Shown here one piece after another: positions 1 through 7,875 of a DNA stretch of 16,600 bases (position 1 is its first letter; every line of letters begins with the position of its first letter). The notes beneath the pieces are model-generated. The model had not been told where the DNA came from. It searched no databases and was given only the letters and a program-made list of their open reading frames with translations. The stretch is from an uncultured Gammaproteobacteria bacterium (GTDB lineage: Bacteria > Pseudomonadota > Gammaproteobacteria > Chromatiales > Chromatiaceae). Both the position numbers and the translations under genes were made by a program. The stretch lies in assembly GCA_937926265.1 (NCBI GenBank), contig CALAZS010000032.1:1-16600 (forward strand), read 5' to 3'.

Positions 1-36
1 ATTCTGGACGTCGGTATTATCCAGGTTCTTTTGTGA

Positions 37-3000
37 AGTGAATTAATCACGAGTGTTTTAAATTTCCTTCATGAAACCGGTCAGAACAACCTAATCAACA
101 ATGCCACCACTAAAATTGGCTTAATTGCCAGTGCCAGTGTTGATGCTGTCTTATCCAAAGACCTTGCTCGTCTTGAAAGCACCGTCAAAGAAACGCTGGA
201 AAATCCACAGATAATTTATTTAAGAATTTTATCGAACGATTCAATATTGGCAGAAGGCGGTTTTGAATACTTTGCGGATAAGGAAAATCAGTTTGATAGC
301 TATCCGTCAGATGTTAGTGATGGAGTATTCGATATTGAACAGGATATTGAAATAAGCGGTATCAGCTATGGGAAAATTCAATTAGGTTATTCAACCCATG
401 AAATTGACAATATTTTCATAGAAATTCGTCAGTGGACGATAACCATCGCTTTGATCATGGTGATACTGGTAGCTGTTTTCTCTTATTTTCTTGGCAATTA
501 CCTGACGATGCAGATAAACAAGATAAATGCTGCCGCTGAAATTATCTCGAAAAAAGGCCCGGGATTTCAAATCGCCGTAGAAGGCAATGATGAAATTGCA
601 ACAATGTCGAAAGCATTTAACAACATGTCATTAAGCCTCAAAGACAGTTATGAGCAACTTGAACAGGGCCTGGCAATTCAGAACGACTTGTTAATCAGCG
701 CCAGCGAAAACGAATCGAAAATTCAGGCAATTCTCGAATCTTCATTGGACGCGCTTATCATTATCGATCAAAACGGCATCATTGAAGAATTTAACCCGCA
801 GGCCGAGGAAATATTTGGCTGGCGCAGAGATGACGTTTTTGGCAAACCGGTGGCAGGTTTTATTGTTCCGGAAGAGCAGAGAAAAGCACACACCCGGGGT
901 ATGGATCATTACAACAAGACTGGAGAAGGCCCAATCATTGGCAAACGCCTTGAACTGAATGCATTACACAGGGATGGTCATGAATTCCCGGTCGAACTCA
1001 CTATTTCAAATATCAAGATTGATCAGAAAGAACTTTTTGCCGCGTTTATCAGAGATATTTCTGACCGAAAAGCTACAGAGACAGAACTGAGACTTTCTGC
1101 ACGGGCATTTGATTCCATAGAAGCGATGTTTATAACCGACAGCCAGGGGCGCATCATTAGAACCAATAAGGCTTTTACCAGAATTACCGGCTACACCCAG
1201 TCTGAGGCCACCGGGCAAAACCCAAGGGACTTTTTGAAATCCGGTTTACACAAAAAGCCATTCTACGATGCCATGTGGCAACAGATACGTTTAAATGGTC
1301 ATTGGCGCGGTGAAATTTATAACCGACGAAAAAATGGTGAAGTTTTTCCCGAGAACCTGAGTATATCGGCCGTCTATGATGAAAACGGTAAGCGATCACA
1401 CTTTATTGCACACTTCACCGATATCACCGATCAGAAGCAAAACGAAGAAAAACTGCTTAAAGCCCGCAACCAGGCAGATCAGGCTAATGAGGCCAAAAGC
1501 CGTTTTCTGGCCACCATGAGTCACGAGATACGCACTCCACTTGGAGCGGTTCTGGGTATTCTCGATATGCTCAAACAGACCGAATTAAGCCAGGAACAGT
1601 CAAACCTGGTTAAAACCGGTGAACACTCCGGTAAACAATTACTCGAGATTATCAATACTATTCTGGATTTCTCGCGGATGAAGGCGGGCAAGCTTAAGAT
1701 TACATCTCACCCACTGCGGCTTCATGAACTATTTAACACGACAAAAGAGATGTTGGTTACCCAGGCAGAAAACAAGGGGCTTGACCTAAAACTCTCCCTG
1801 GTACCGGAAATTCCTGAATATGCACGCGGAGACGCGACACGTATCAGGCAAATTCTTATTAACCTGATTAACAATGCAATAAAGTTTACTGACCAGGGCA
1901 GTATTACCGTTAACACCAGTTTCCAGCAGGTTGATCAAGATAAATTCATCCTTACAACCGAGGTAATCGATACTGGCATTGGCATCTCAGATGAATTTCA
2001 AAAGGTTCTGTTTGAAGAATTCACCATGAGTGATGAGTCTCATGCCAGAAAACAGGAAGGCAGTGGCCTTGGGCTTGCAATATCCAACCAATTGGCAAAA
2101 CTGATGAATGGTGCTCTCCGTTTTAAGGCCAACGACGATAAAGGCTCAACATTTGAATTTGATGTTGAGCTGGAATTTGAAACTGAAGCTAATGTTATTG
2201 CCTATGAACACCAGTTCAAACCGAAAACCGTTGTGACCAATAGAAACATTAATGTTCTGGTAGCCGAAGACAACCCGGCCAACAGGATGATTTTTGGCAA
2301 CTATCTTGATAGCGCCGGCATAAAAAATGTATTTGCAAAAAATGGCATTGAAGCATTGGAAGCCTTCAAAAAAGATACTTTCGATATTGTACTGATGGAT
2401 ATTTCAATGCCACTGATGGATGGTATTACTGCAACCCATGAAATAAGAAAACTGGATAAAAAAGATATTCCTACACCCATAATTGCCCTTACCGCTCATA
2501 CCATGGAAGAGGAAATTAAAAGATACATGGCTGAAGGTATGAACGACCACCTTGCAAAACCATGTAACAAGGAAAGCATGCTCAGTTGTATTCAAAAATG
2601 GACAACATCAGAAGACTCCGCTGTCTTGGACATTCAAGCGCCTATGGAGGCCGAGCAACCACCAGAGGAAGATCAGATAGTTCAAGATAATAATGAAGCT
2701 GAAATTGTTGATAACAAGGTCATTCAACAGCTGATCCGTGACACTTCTGAAGAAATAGTGCCTGAATTACTTGAATTTTATATCGAGGAATCAAAAAAGC
2801 TGGTCAGCAATATAAAAGAAGCGCAAGCCAATAATGATGCTGAAGCTTTGGAGTTTCACAGCCATACGCTGGGAAGCAGCTCAGGAGCACATGCCGCCAT
2901 GCAGTTGCATTTGCTTGCACGTAAGATCGAACATCTGTGCCGGGATGGTAACCCTGACAAAGGCTTTGAACTTATTGATGAGCTGGTGCAACTGGCTGAT

Positions 3001-3057
3001 GAATCATTTACAGCCCTCGCAGATGTTGCGAAAAATATGGCGTCAAATAGCAGCTAG
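37..3057 (+). CDS. Hybrid sensor histidine kinase (sensor-TM-HAMP-PAS-PAS-HisKA-HATPase-REC-Hpt), 5' end unresolved
   Basis: Inner-membrane multistep phosphorelay kinase. Residues are counted from codon 247. A membrane helix lies at about 63-83, then HAMP to about 135, PAS domains at about 153-275 and 282-400, HisKA with H-box SHEIRTPL (H426), and an ATPase domain with N-box N542/N543, G1 DTGIGI (575-580) and G2 GSGLGL (605-610). A receiver domain follows (acidic pair E674/D675, acceptor D718, K771), then a C-terminal Hpt domain with H873. Coding sense runs upstream of 247 through a short extracytoplasmic sensor region back to 37, where an in-frame TGA (34-36) intervenes. No ATG, GTG or TTG occurs in frame from 37 to 246. 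TTG at 247 has no ribosome-binding site and would cut into the sensor domain, so I do not accept it as the start. The gene is probably longer at the 5' end and interrupted, frameshifted or mis-assembled near 1-40. Its 3' end overlaps the convergent gene by 15 bp. The signal and downstream regulator are unknown. Confidence 0.85.
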   Translation, partial: SELITSVLNFLHETGQNNLINNATTKIGLIASASVDAVLSKDLARLESTVKETLENPQIIYLRILSNDSILAEGGFEYFADKENQFDSYPSDVSDGVFDIEQDIEISGISYGKIQLGYSTHEIDNIFIEIRQWTITIALIMVILVAVFSYFLGNYLTMQINKINAAAEIISKKGPGFQIAVEGNDEIATMSKAFNNMSLSLKDSYEQLEQGLAIQNDLLISASENESKIQAILESSLDALIIIDQNGIIEEFNPQAEEIFGWRRDDVFGKPVAGFIVPEEQRKAHTRGMDHYNKTGEGPIIGKRLELNALHRDGHEFPVELTISNIKIDQKELFAAFIRDISDRKATETELRLSARAFDSIEAMFITDSQGRIIRTNKAFTRITGYTQSEATGQNPRDFLKSGLHKKPFYDAMWQQIRLNGHWRGEIYNRRKNGEVFPENLSISAVYDENGKRSHFIAHFTDITDQKQNEEKLLKARNQADQANEAKSRFLATMSHEIRTPLGAVLGILDMLKQTELSQEQSNLVKTGEHSGKQLLEIINTILDFSRMKAGKLKITSHPLRLHELFNTTKEMLVTQAENKGLDLKLSLVPEIPEYARGDATRIRQILINLINNAIKFTDQGSITVNTSFQQVDQDKFILTTEVIDTGIGISDEFQKVLFEEFTMSDESHARKQEGSGLGLAISNQLAKLMNGALRFKANDDKGSTFEFDVELEFETEANVIAYEHQFKPKTVVTNRNINVLVAEDNPANRMIFGNYLDSAGIKNVFAKNGIEALEAFKKDTFDIVLMDISMPLMDGITATHEIRKLDKKDIPTPIIALTAHTMEEEIKRYMAEGMNDHLAKPCNKESMLSCIQKWTTSEDSAVLDIQAPMEAEQPPEEDQIVQDNNEAEIVDNKVIQQLIRDTSEEIVPELLEFYIEESKKLVSNIKEAQANNDAEALEFHSHTLGSSSGAHAAMQLHLLARKIEHLCRDGNPDKGFELIDELVQLADESFTALADVAKNMASNSS

Positions 3058-3450
3058 GTTTCGACTCTCTGGAGGCCTTTCCCGCACACAAATGAAATGA
3101 TCTTCATCTTTTAAAACATCAAAGCTCAATATACCAAGACTGGTATTTAAACCAAAACCTCTATCGCTGATTAAGGTATTGCTCCAATAATCGGTTGATC
3201 CTACCCATCTGGTTTCCGGATTAAAATAAAACAAGCCAACCAGCTGCATAACTGAAGGCAGTTGCCATCCGCCAGGGGCTTGAGCACAGGCAGCTTCTGC
3301 ATTTTGCCAGTCAAGCTCTTCGCTTGTCAGCGTTAACACTTCAACCTTATTGATATTGTCCAACCAGGTGGACCATGCATAGGTGCCAGTTGCAAGGGTT
3401 AAAAGTAACGCCAGAATCAAACCAATAACAGGATAACGATACTTAGCCAT
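3043..3450 (-). CDS. Small membrane-anchored DUF1566/Lcl-type domain protein
   Basis: This 135-residue protein has one N-terminal hydrophobic helix (about 8-28), a signal anchor or uncleaved signal peptide, so the rest should lie outside the cytoplasm. The remainder resembles a short DUF1566 (Lcl C-terminal) domain: W48, C55, the GGWQLPS segment at 60-66, STDYWSN at 85-91, and a closing CVRE at 121-124. The order W...C...GGWxLP...YWS...CVR is typical of that family, and C55 and C121 could form a disulfide. The family has no settled biochemical role; a surface or carbohydrate-associated function is a guess. It is the last gene of the minus-strand operon: its ATG lies inside the end of the glycosyltransferase-STAS gene (8-bp overlap), which suggests translational coupling. 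Its 3' end overlaps the convergent kinase gene, so no intergenic terminator separates them. Confidence 0.7.
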   Translation of the reverse strand: MAKYRYPVIGLILALLLTLATGTYAWSTWLDNINKVEVLTLTSEELDWQNAEAACAQAPGGWQLPSVMQLVGLFYFNPETRWVGSTDYWSNTLISDRGFGLNTSLGILSFDVLKDEDHFICVRERPPESRNLAAI

Positions 3451-5062
3451 TTACAACCTCGAGTTTTTCGACAGATTTTGATTTATCCGTTTCAATATCA
3501 AACAGGTTGGTCAATTTTGTAATCTTGAAAATTTGTTTTGTAATCGTATTCAAATTACACAATGACAATGGCTGGTTGATCTGCTCAAAATGGTTTTTAA
3601 ATTTAATGAAAAATACCAGTCCACTACTGTCTACAAATTCAAGCTCGGAAAGATCAAGCACCGTTGGCTGGCCTAAAGTCGAAGAAAACAGCTCTTCAAA
3701 ATTGATTTTTCGCATTTCAGCAAAGTCCAGTCGTCCGACCAGGCGGATCACACTGACGTTATTCTGATAATTGAGCAGGTAGTAAAAATCAGGAAATATT
3801 TTTTCCTGGGACTGTACTCTGAGAAGCTCTGTCGTTGACGAAAAAATTCGGTTTTTAATCGTGTCATAAGCGCGGTTAACACTTAAGCTTCTGATCAATG
3901 AATTATTGGTTAAGTTAATACCAAAAATTTGTTTCTGAATATCTGTCCCCCAGGCTTTTACCAGGAAGGAAATCATTTTTGAATCCATTTGCTCAACATC
4001 AGCAAAATCAAAGATTAAAGGACCATCCTGGTCAACCTGAAACTGAAGCAGTATTGCATGTTTTTCATACCAGCTTTCATCAATATTTTTCGGTAAAGAT
4101 AAAACCCGGTAACGCTCTCCATTATGAAAGAAGCTATCGACAACCTTATCATCCATTAGCTTTTCAATTTTTGGGTCTACCACTATTTCAGACAAGGTTT
4201 TTTCTTCGTTGCCTTTGGGCTTGTTCAAGTAATGGTTAACCATTAAAGGCAATGCCATCACTGAGAACTTGGCAAGTCCAACAACATAACGTTTCCACAA
4301 CCTTTTAGGATCCTGTGTCAGCCGGTAAATCCACTCCAGCCCGTTTTTCTGCATCCAGACCGGTGCACGTTTGACATTATCGGCAATAAAATCGAATGTA
4401 CCACCAACACCAATTGAAACAGGCACTTCCAAACGATCCCTGTTGCGCTGAAACCATACCAATTGTTTGGGGTTGCCAAAGCCTATAAACAGAATATCCG
4501 GTTTAGCCTGGTTAATCTGCTCAACAAGCTGGCGGTCATTTTCTTCATCGTCAATTTTTTCACCTTCAATATTTACAAAAGGCGTTGCTACACCGCATAT
4601 TTCCAGACCCGGATTATCCTGCACCAGTTTTTCAGCTGCCTTGTTGGTTATTTCTTCCTGTCCACCTAACAAAAATACGCGGGCATTATGCAAGGCCGCG
4701 GCTTCACAAAGCTCCGGAACCAGGTCAGCACCTGCAACACGTTCTTTCAGAGGAGCACCCAGCAGTTTACTCAGCCAGACAAGTGGCATGCCATCCGCAT
4801 TAATCAGGTCGGCACTGCGAAGTATTTCAAGCATTTCCGGGTGTCTTGGCGTTTTTCCAGGTAACCAGGAATGGGCCATAACCAGGTTATCAACATTAAC
4901 TGACCCGACCAGCCTGGGTGTTCTATCCTTTTTATACTGCCTGATCATGGAAAATATTTTTTCTACCGTTTCAACAGTACTCAGATTGTCGATAGGCAAT
5001 CCCAGTATCATACTCGAGTCGACCGGTTTACTGTTCTCAATTTTCATCTCTTGCGTTTTCAT
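3443..5062 (-). CDS. WecG/TagA/CpsF-family glycosyltransferase fused to two C-terminal STAS-like domains
   Basis: This 539-residue fusion starts at ATG with AGGA about 8 bases upstream. Residues about 17-275 form a GT26 (WecG/TagA/CpsF) domain: VNVDN at 55-59 with candidate catalytic D58, NADGMP (88-93), RVAG (108-111), GFGNPKQ (194-200), GVGGTFDFIAD (218-228), KRAPVWMQKNGLEW (231-244) and a basic WKRY segment (256-259). GT26 enzymes add the second sugar, often N-acetylmannosamine or a related residue, to lipid-linked sugar at the inner membrane. Family members are usually about 240-260 residues, so about 260 are extra. That extension contains a degenerate STAS-like unit (about 315-405) and a clearer STAS domain (about 435-525) with VDSSGL at 477-482, whose serines S479/S480 match the phosphorylated position of SpoIIAA-type proteins. 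I infer that the glycosyltransferase is controlled by, or scaffolded through, STAS interactions. The gene lies 19 bp after the phosphoesterase and overlaps the next gene by 8 bp. Sugar specificity is not readable. Confidence 0.88.
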   Translation of the reverse strand: MKTQEMKIENSKPVDSSMILGLPIDNLSTVETVEKIFSMIRQYKKDRTPRLVGSVNVDNLVMAHSWLPGKTPRHPEMLEILRSADLINADGMPLVWLSKLLGAPLKERVAGADLVPELCEAAALHNARVFLLGGQEEITNKAAEKLVQDNPGLEICGVATPFVNIEGEKIDDEENDRQLVEQINQAKPDILFIGFGNPKQLVWFQRNRDRLEVPVSIGVGGTFDFIADNVKRAPVWMQKNGLEWIYRLTQDPKRLWKRYVVGLAKFSVMALPLMVNHYLNKPKGNEEKTLSEIVVDPKIEKLMDDKVVDSFFHNGERYRVLSLPKNIDESWYEKHAILLQFQVDQDGPLIFDFADVEQMDSKMISFLVKAWGTDIQKQIFGINLTNNSLIRSLSVNRAYDTIKNRIFSSTTELLRVQSQEKIFPDFYYLLNYQNNVSVIRLVGRLDFAEMRKINFEELFSSTLGQPTVLDLSELEFVDSSGLVFFIKFKNHFEQINQPLSLCNLNTITKQIFKITKLTNLFDIETDKSKSVEKLEVVNG

Positions 5063-5081
5063 GCTCGCATTCCTGTAAATG

Positions 5082-6029
5082 TTATTTATCTGCTTTCAGC
5101 GTGTGTACGGTAATTTCAGGTGGACAAAAGATTCGAACAGGTAAACCTGAAGAACCGGTACCACGCGAGGTATAACCTTTCATCTCGCCATATTCCCAGC
5201 TACCACTGGAATATTTTCTTTTATTTCTTGCATTCGTAATTATTGGCATACCACCGGGTAAACAAACCTGGCCACCATGCGTATGCCCACAAAGGTAATA
5301 GTCAATGCCTATATCACTGGCTTCATCAATAATCTCGGGAGAATGCGATAACAAAACAACTGTCTCATCAGCCGGAATATTTTGAACTGCCTTATCAACG
5401 TCATCTGTCTGGTAATAATGCGGATCATCGACACCGGCAAACCAGATAGACTGATTATTTCTCTTCAGTGCCACTGATTCATTCAGAAGCATATTGATGC
5501 CGAGTGTTTCCAGCTGTGCGGCAATTTCAAGATCATCATGATTACCTAAAATACCAATCACACCATCTTTACATTCCAGCGCCGGCATAAGTTTTTTCAT
5601 ACCCTCAATCACACCCTCGGATACACCACCGGTATGAAAGCGGTAATCACCTGTTATCACACAAAGGTCAAAATCAATCTTGTAGAGCAGATCAACCAGA
5701 TGCTTGCCTTCATCATGCATAAAATCGATGTGCAAATCGGATAAATGCAGGATGCGATAATTATCAAAACTTTCAGGTAAGCGTCTTAACTTGACCGGAA
5801 TTTCCTCAACCTCAAATGCTGTCGTGTTTTGCTCGGCCTTTTTGAGAAAACCGATCATCTTTAAAGATGCACTTAAAACGCGATACATAGGCTCAAAGTT
5901 TTCCCAGAAAACCTGGGTACCCGTACTTGATAATTTGAAAGCAACACTGTTGGCCTGCATTCTCATACGCTTGCCATATACATGGCTGCCCAGGCGTTGC
6001 TCCAGATTTTCAAGTGACTGCGTGTCCAT
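5082..6029 (-). CDS. Calcineurin-like metallophosphoesterase (YaeI/LpxG-like)
   Basis: A dinuclear-metal phosphoesterase with all family motifs (numbered from the TTG at 6038): SDLHID with D101/H103, GD at 130-131, GNHDD with N166/H167, SHSPE with H232, and GHTHGGQ with H252/H254. The closing region TSRGTGSSGLP is typical of the YaeI-like membrane-associated branch. The first 90 residues lack a clear transmembrane segment, so membrane attachment, if any, would be peripheral. I start at ATG 6029 (315 residues) because a TTGAG-like site lies about 11 bases upstream; the alternative TTG at 6038 would leave only 2 bases to that site. The gene sits 27 bp after the STAS gene and 19 bp before the glycosyltransferase-STAS gene, in an otherwise glycan-synthesis operon. 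Possible substrates are lipid-linked pyrophosphates, UDP-sugar intermediates or cyclic nucleotides. None can be chosen from sequence. Confidence 0.88.
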   Translation of the reverse strand: MDTQSLENLEQRLGSHVYGKRMRMQANSVAFKLSSTGTQVFWENFEPMYRVLSASLKMIGFLKKAEQNTTAFEVEEIPVKLRRLPESFDNYRILHLSDLHIDFMHDEGKHLVDLLYKIDFDLCVITGDYRFHTGGVSEGVIEGMKKLMPALECKDGVIGILGNHDDLEIAAQLETLGINMLLNESVALKRNNQSIWFAGVDDPHYYQTDDVDKAVQNIPADETVVLLSHSPEIIDEASDIGIDYYLCGHTHGGQVCLPGGMPIITNARNKRKYSSGSWEYGEMKGYTSRGTGSSGLPVRIFCPPEITVHTLKADK

Positions 6030-6056
6030 GATGACCAAATCTCAAGTTGACTACGG

Positions 6057-6392
6057 TTATGACAAAGCTTCTAAGGCAGCATTTTCATCTGCATAGATTG
6101 AAAAAATGCGTGTCATACGGGTTAGTTCGAACAGTGTTTGAGCTTGTGGTGACAGATTGGAAATAGCGACATCTGCACTGTTTTCACGAGCGTTTCTTAC
6201 CAGTGAAACAATCAGGCCAAGACCGGATGAATCGATAAAATCGACTTTATCCATGTTTAAGACCATCCACTTATCCAGGCCTTCAGTGGCTTTCTTAAGC
6301 TCGTCACGATGATTGCGAACTGCTGCTGCATCTAAACGGCCTTCAAGACGAGCCACGGTGATTTCATTTTTAGATTCTGTTGAAATATTCAT
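6057..6392 (-). CDS. Single-domain STAS protein (anti-sigma-factor-antagonist-like)
   Basis: This 111-residue protein is one complete STAS domain. It opens with a strand containing ARLEGRLDA, and has the diagnostic DFIDSSGLGLIVS segment with D54, S55 and S56, the site phosphorylated by partner-switching kinases in SpoIIAA and RsbV. The start is well supported by AGGAG about 10 bases upstream, lying within the end of the preceding gene, which it follows by only 4 bp. The classical role is to bind and titrate a switch kinase/anti-sigma factor. In the Vibrio fischeri syp locus a similar single-STAS protein, SypA, instead promotes polysaccharide biofilm formation and is controlled by phosphorylation. 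Its place here between a sugar transferase and a STAS-bearing glycosyltransferase favours a SypA-like role over control of a sigma factor; that is inference. No cognate RsbW-like kinase or PP2C phosphatase is encoded in the window. Confidence 0.92.
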   Translation of the reverse strand: MNISTESKNEITVARLEGRLDAAAVRNHRDELKKATEGLDKWMVLNMDKVDFIDSSGLGLIVSLVRNARENSADVAISNLSPQAQTLFELTRMTRIFSIYADENAALEALS

Positions 6393-6396
6393 GGGA

Positions 6397-7875
6397 TTAA
6401 ACTCCTTTAAATTTAACTTGATTGGATTGGTTACGATTTACAGTGAATAAACTTGTCATCCACTTGAAAATAATTTTCAGGTTTGTTTTCAAACCTCGCG
6501 TAGCAAGGTAATAGGCATCACTGACAAAGCGACTTTCTGAATTCATCTCAGAGTTAGCACTGATATCTGCCCGATTTAAATCTGCCTGGTTTAAATCTTC
6601 CAGATTAATCACACCTGGCATTTCCCAGATATGATCAACAGCCCATTCCGGATATATCACTTTGCTGTTCTTCTGAGCTGAAGTGCCAACCAGGGCCAAG
6701 TCACCTTTTACAACATTGATCAGCCAGGTGGCCTTGCGCCATGCCGGATGTTCGACATCCAGTGACAACACATTTAAGGTTTTGTAATCAACCTCGCCTG
6801 CCAGGTTGCGACCGGATGGCAGGTATAACGTGTCTTCTGTGGTGGCAGATTTTTTACCAAGGTGACGGCCAAGATAAAACACGATGATTGGCGCCATCAA
6901 TACCGTGAGCATGACCAATGCCATTGCACGCTGCGTAAAACTGACTTTTCTCTGTTTTGCTTTGGTGGATCCGATTATTGATGGATCATCAATCCAGGTA
7001 GCCTGGTCAAGATCAACGTGATAAATCATTGCACCATCAGCAATAATGCGGTTCAGTGCAGAATGAGAACCGACATAGGTGTGATCAAGAATCACTGATT
7101 CATTCACTGAACTGTTACGGTCAATAATCGAATCAGCACCTATCACAACCGAATCACCAAGACTGACGTCAGTGTCTATCAGGCTGTGACGCCCAAGTCT
7201 GCAGGCTGAATTGAATGCAAACCCTGGCTTGATTTGCACACCTGCTTCTACATACAGGCCATTTTCAACTTCGTAACCTAAAGGTAATGGATCAGGAATT
7301 TTGCCGTTTAAAACATCCATGTTGATTTGCCAGTAATCGCGTGGCGAATGCATGCGGCGGGTTGCCATGTTTCTATTAGCCTTCAATGAAACAGATTTGC
7401 CTTTAACCATGTCCTGGATATTTTTTTCATCTACAATTGCCAGGTCCTTGATTGATTCCAGCGCCAGGTCATTTTCAAAAACGTTGGTAACGGTTTCAGC
7501 TTTCAGCCAATCGGAAAGGTTTATTGCTGGAAAGCGATCAAGACTGGCGATCAGGGTATCCTGTTTAATACCCGGCAGAATAAAACTGTAATCAGATTGA
7601 CCCGCGCTTGCTTCAGGCAGTGTGATGACCTCGATATTCAGGCCCCAACGTTCGCCCTTTCCAACAAATGCCCTTACCTGTTCTGGGTAGCGTCTGACAA
7701 AAATCTTCAGGTTCTCAACGCCTGCCAGGCTCATGTGTTCGCACCAGTACTGCAGCTGAGGTTTACCTGCCACTGGCAGCATCGCAATTGAGCGTTTTTC
7801 AAGTAATGGAGCCATGGCATCTGAAACGGTATTTTCGACTATTACTGCATGATGAATGTTAGTGACAGTTTGCAT
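6397..7875 (-). CDS. Nucleotidyltransferase-like / left-handed beta-helix / membrane helix / degenerate sugar-transferase fusion
   Basis: This 492-residue composite protein has no simple family match. Residues about 8-160 resemble a sugar-nucleotidyltransferase fold (LPVAGKPQLQYW at 33-44 echoes the LPKPM..KP region), but the GGxGTRL nucleotide loop is absent. Residues about 205-285 carry hexapeptide-like repeats of a left-handed beta-helix. One hydrophobic helix spans about 316-335. Residues about 383-477 resemble the C-terminal part of polyprenyl-phosphate sugar transferases: INVVKGDLALVG (386-397), MPGVI (419-423), and a Y...LKTNLKIIFK ending at 471. The Asp-Glu catalytic pair and the GPRP turn of those enzymes are missing (DEL is replaced by residues around TWLIN; GPRP by GTSA). 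I infer a catalytically inactive membrane partner, scaffold or regulator for the true sugar transferase encoded immediately upstream, whose stop codon overlaps this ATG by one base (TAATG). Alternatively it is a divergent active enzyme. Confidence 0.75.
   Translation of the reverse strand: MQTVTNIHHAVIVENTVSDAMAPLLEKRSIAMLPVAGKPQLQYWCEHMSLAGVENLKIFVRRYPEQVRAFVGKGERWGLNIEVITLPEASAGQSDYSFILPGIKQDTLIASLDRFPAINLSDWLKAETVTNVFENDLALESIKDLAIVDEKNIQDMVKGKSVSLKANRNMATRRMHSPRDYWQINMDVLNGKIPDPLPLGYEVENGLYVEAGVQIKPGFAFNSACRLGRHSLIDTDVSLGDSVVIGADSIIDRNSSVNESVILDHTYVGSHSALNRIIADGAMIYHVDLDQATWIDDPSIIGSTKAKQRKVSFTQRAMALVMLTVLMAPIIVFYLGRHLGKKSATTEDTLYLPSGRNLAGEVDYKTLNVLSLDVEHPAWRKATWLINVVKGDLALVGTSAQKNSKVIYPEWAVDHIWEMPGVINLEDLNQADLNRADISANSEMNSESRFVSDAYYLATRGLKTNLKIIFKWMTSLFTVNRNQSNQVKFKGV

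Noticed and set aside
34..36. TGA as a selenocysteine or recoded codon
   Set aside because: No supporting structure or family precedent in sensor kinases; a stop, frameshift or assembly error is simpler.
247..249. TTG as the start codon of the sensor kinase
   Set aside because: No ribosome-binding site precedes it, and clear kinase-like coding sequence continues upstream in the same frame to 37.
4467..5078. 203-codon open frame on the plus strand
   Set aside because: It lies wholly antisense to the strongly supported WecG-like domain and has serine-rich, low-information translation typical of a shadow frame.
6036..6038. TTG 6038 as the metallophosphoesterase start
   Set aside because: Only 2 bases separate it from the GAG-type ribosome site; ATG 6029 has workable spacing.
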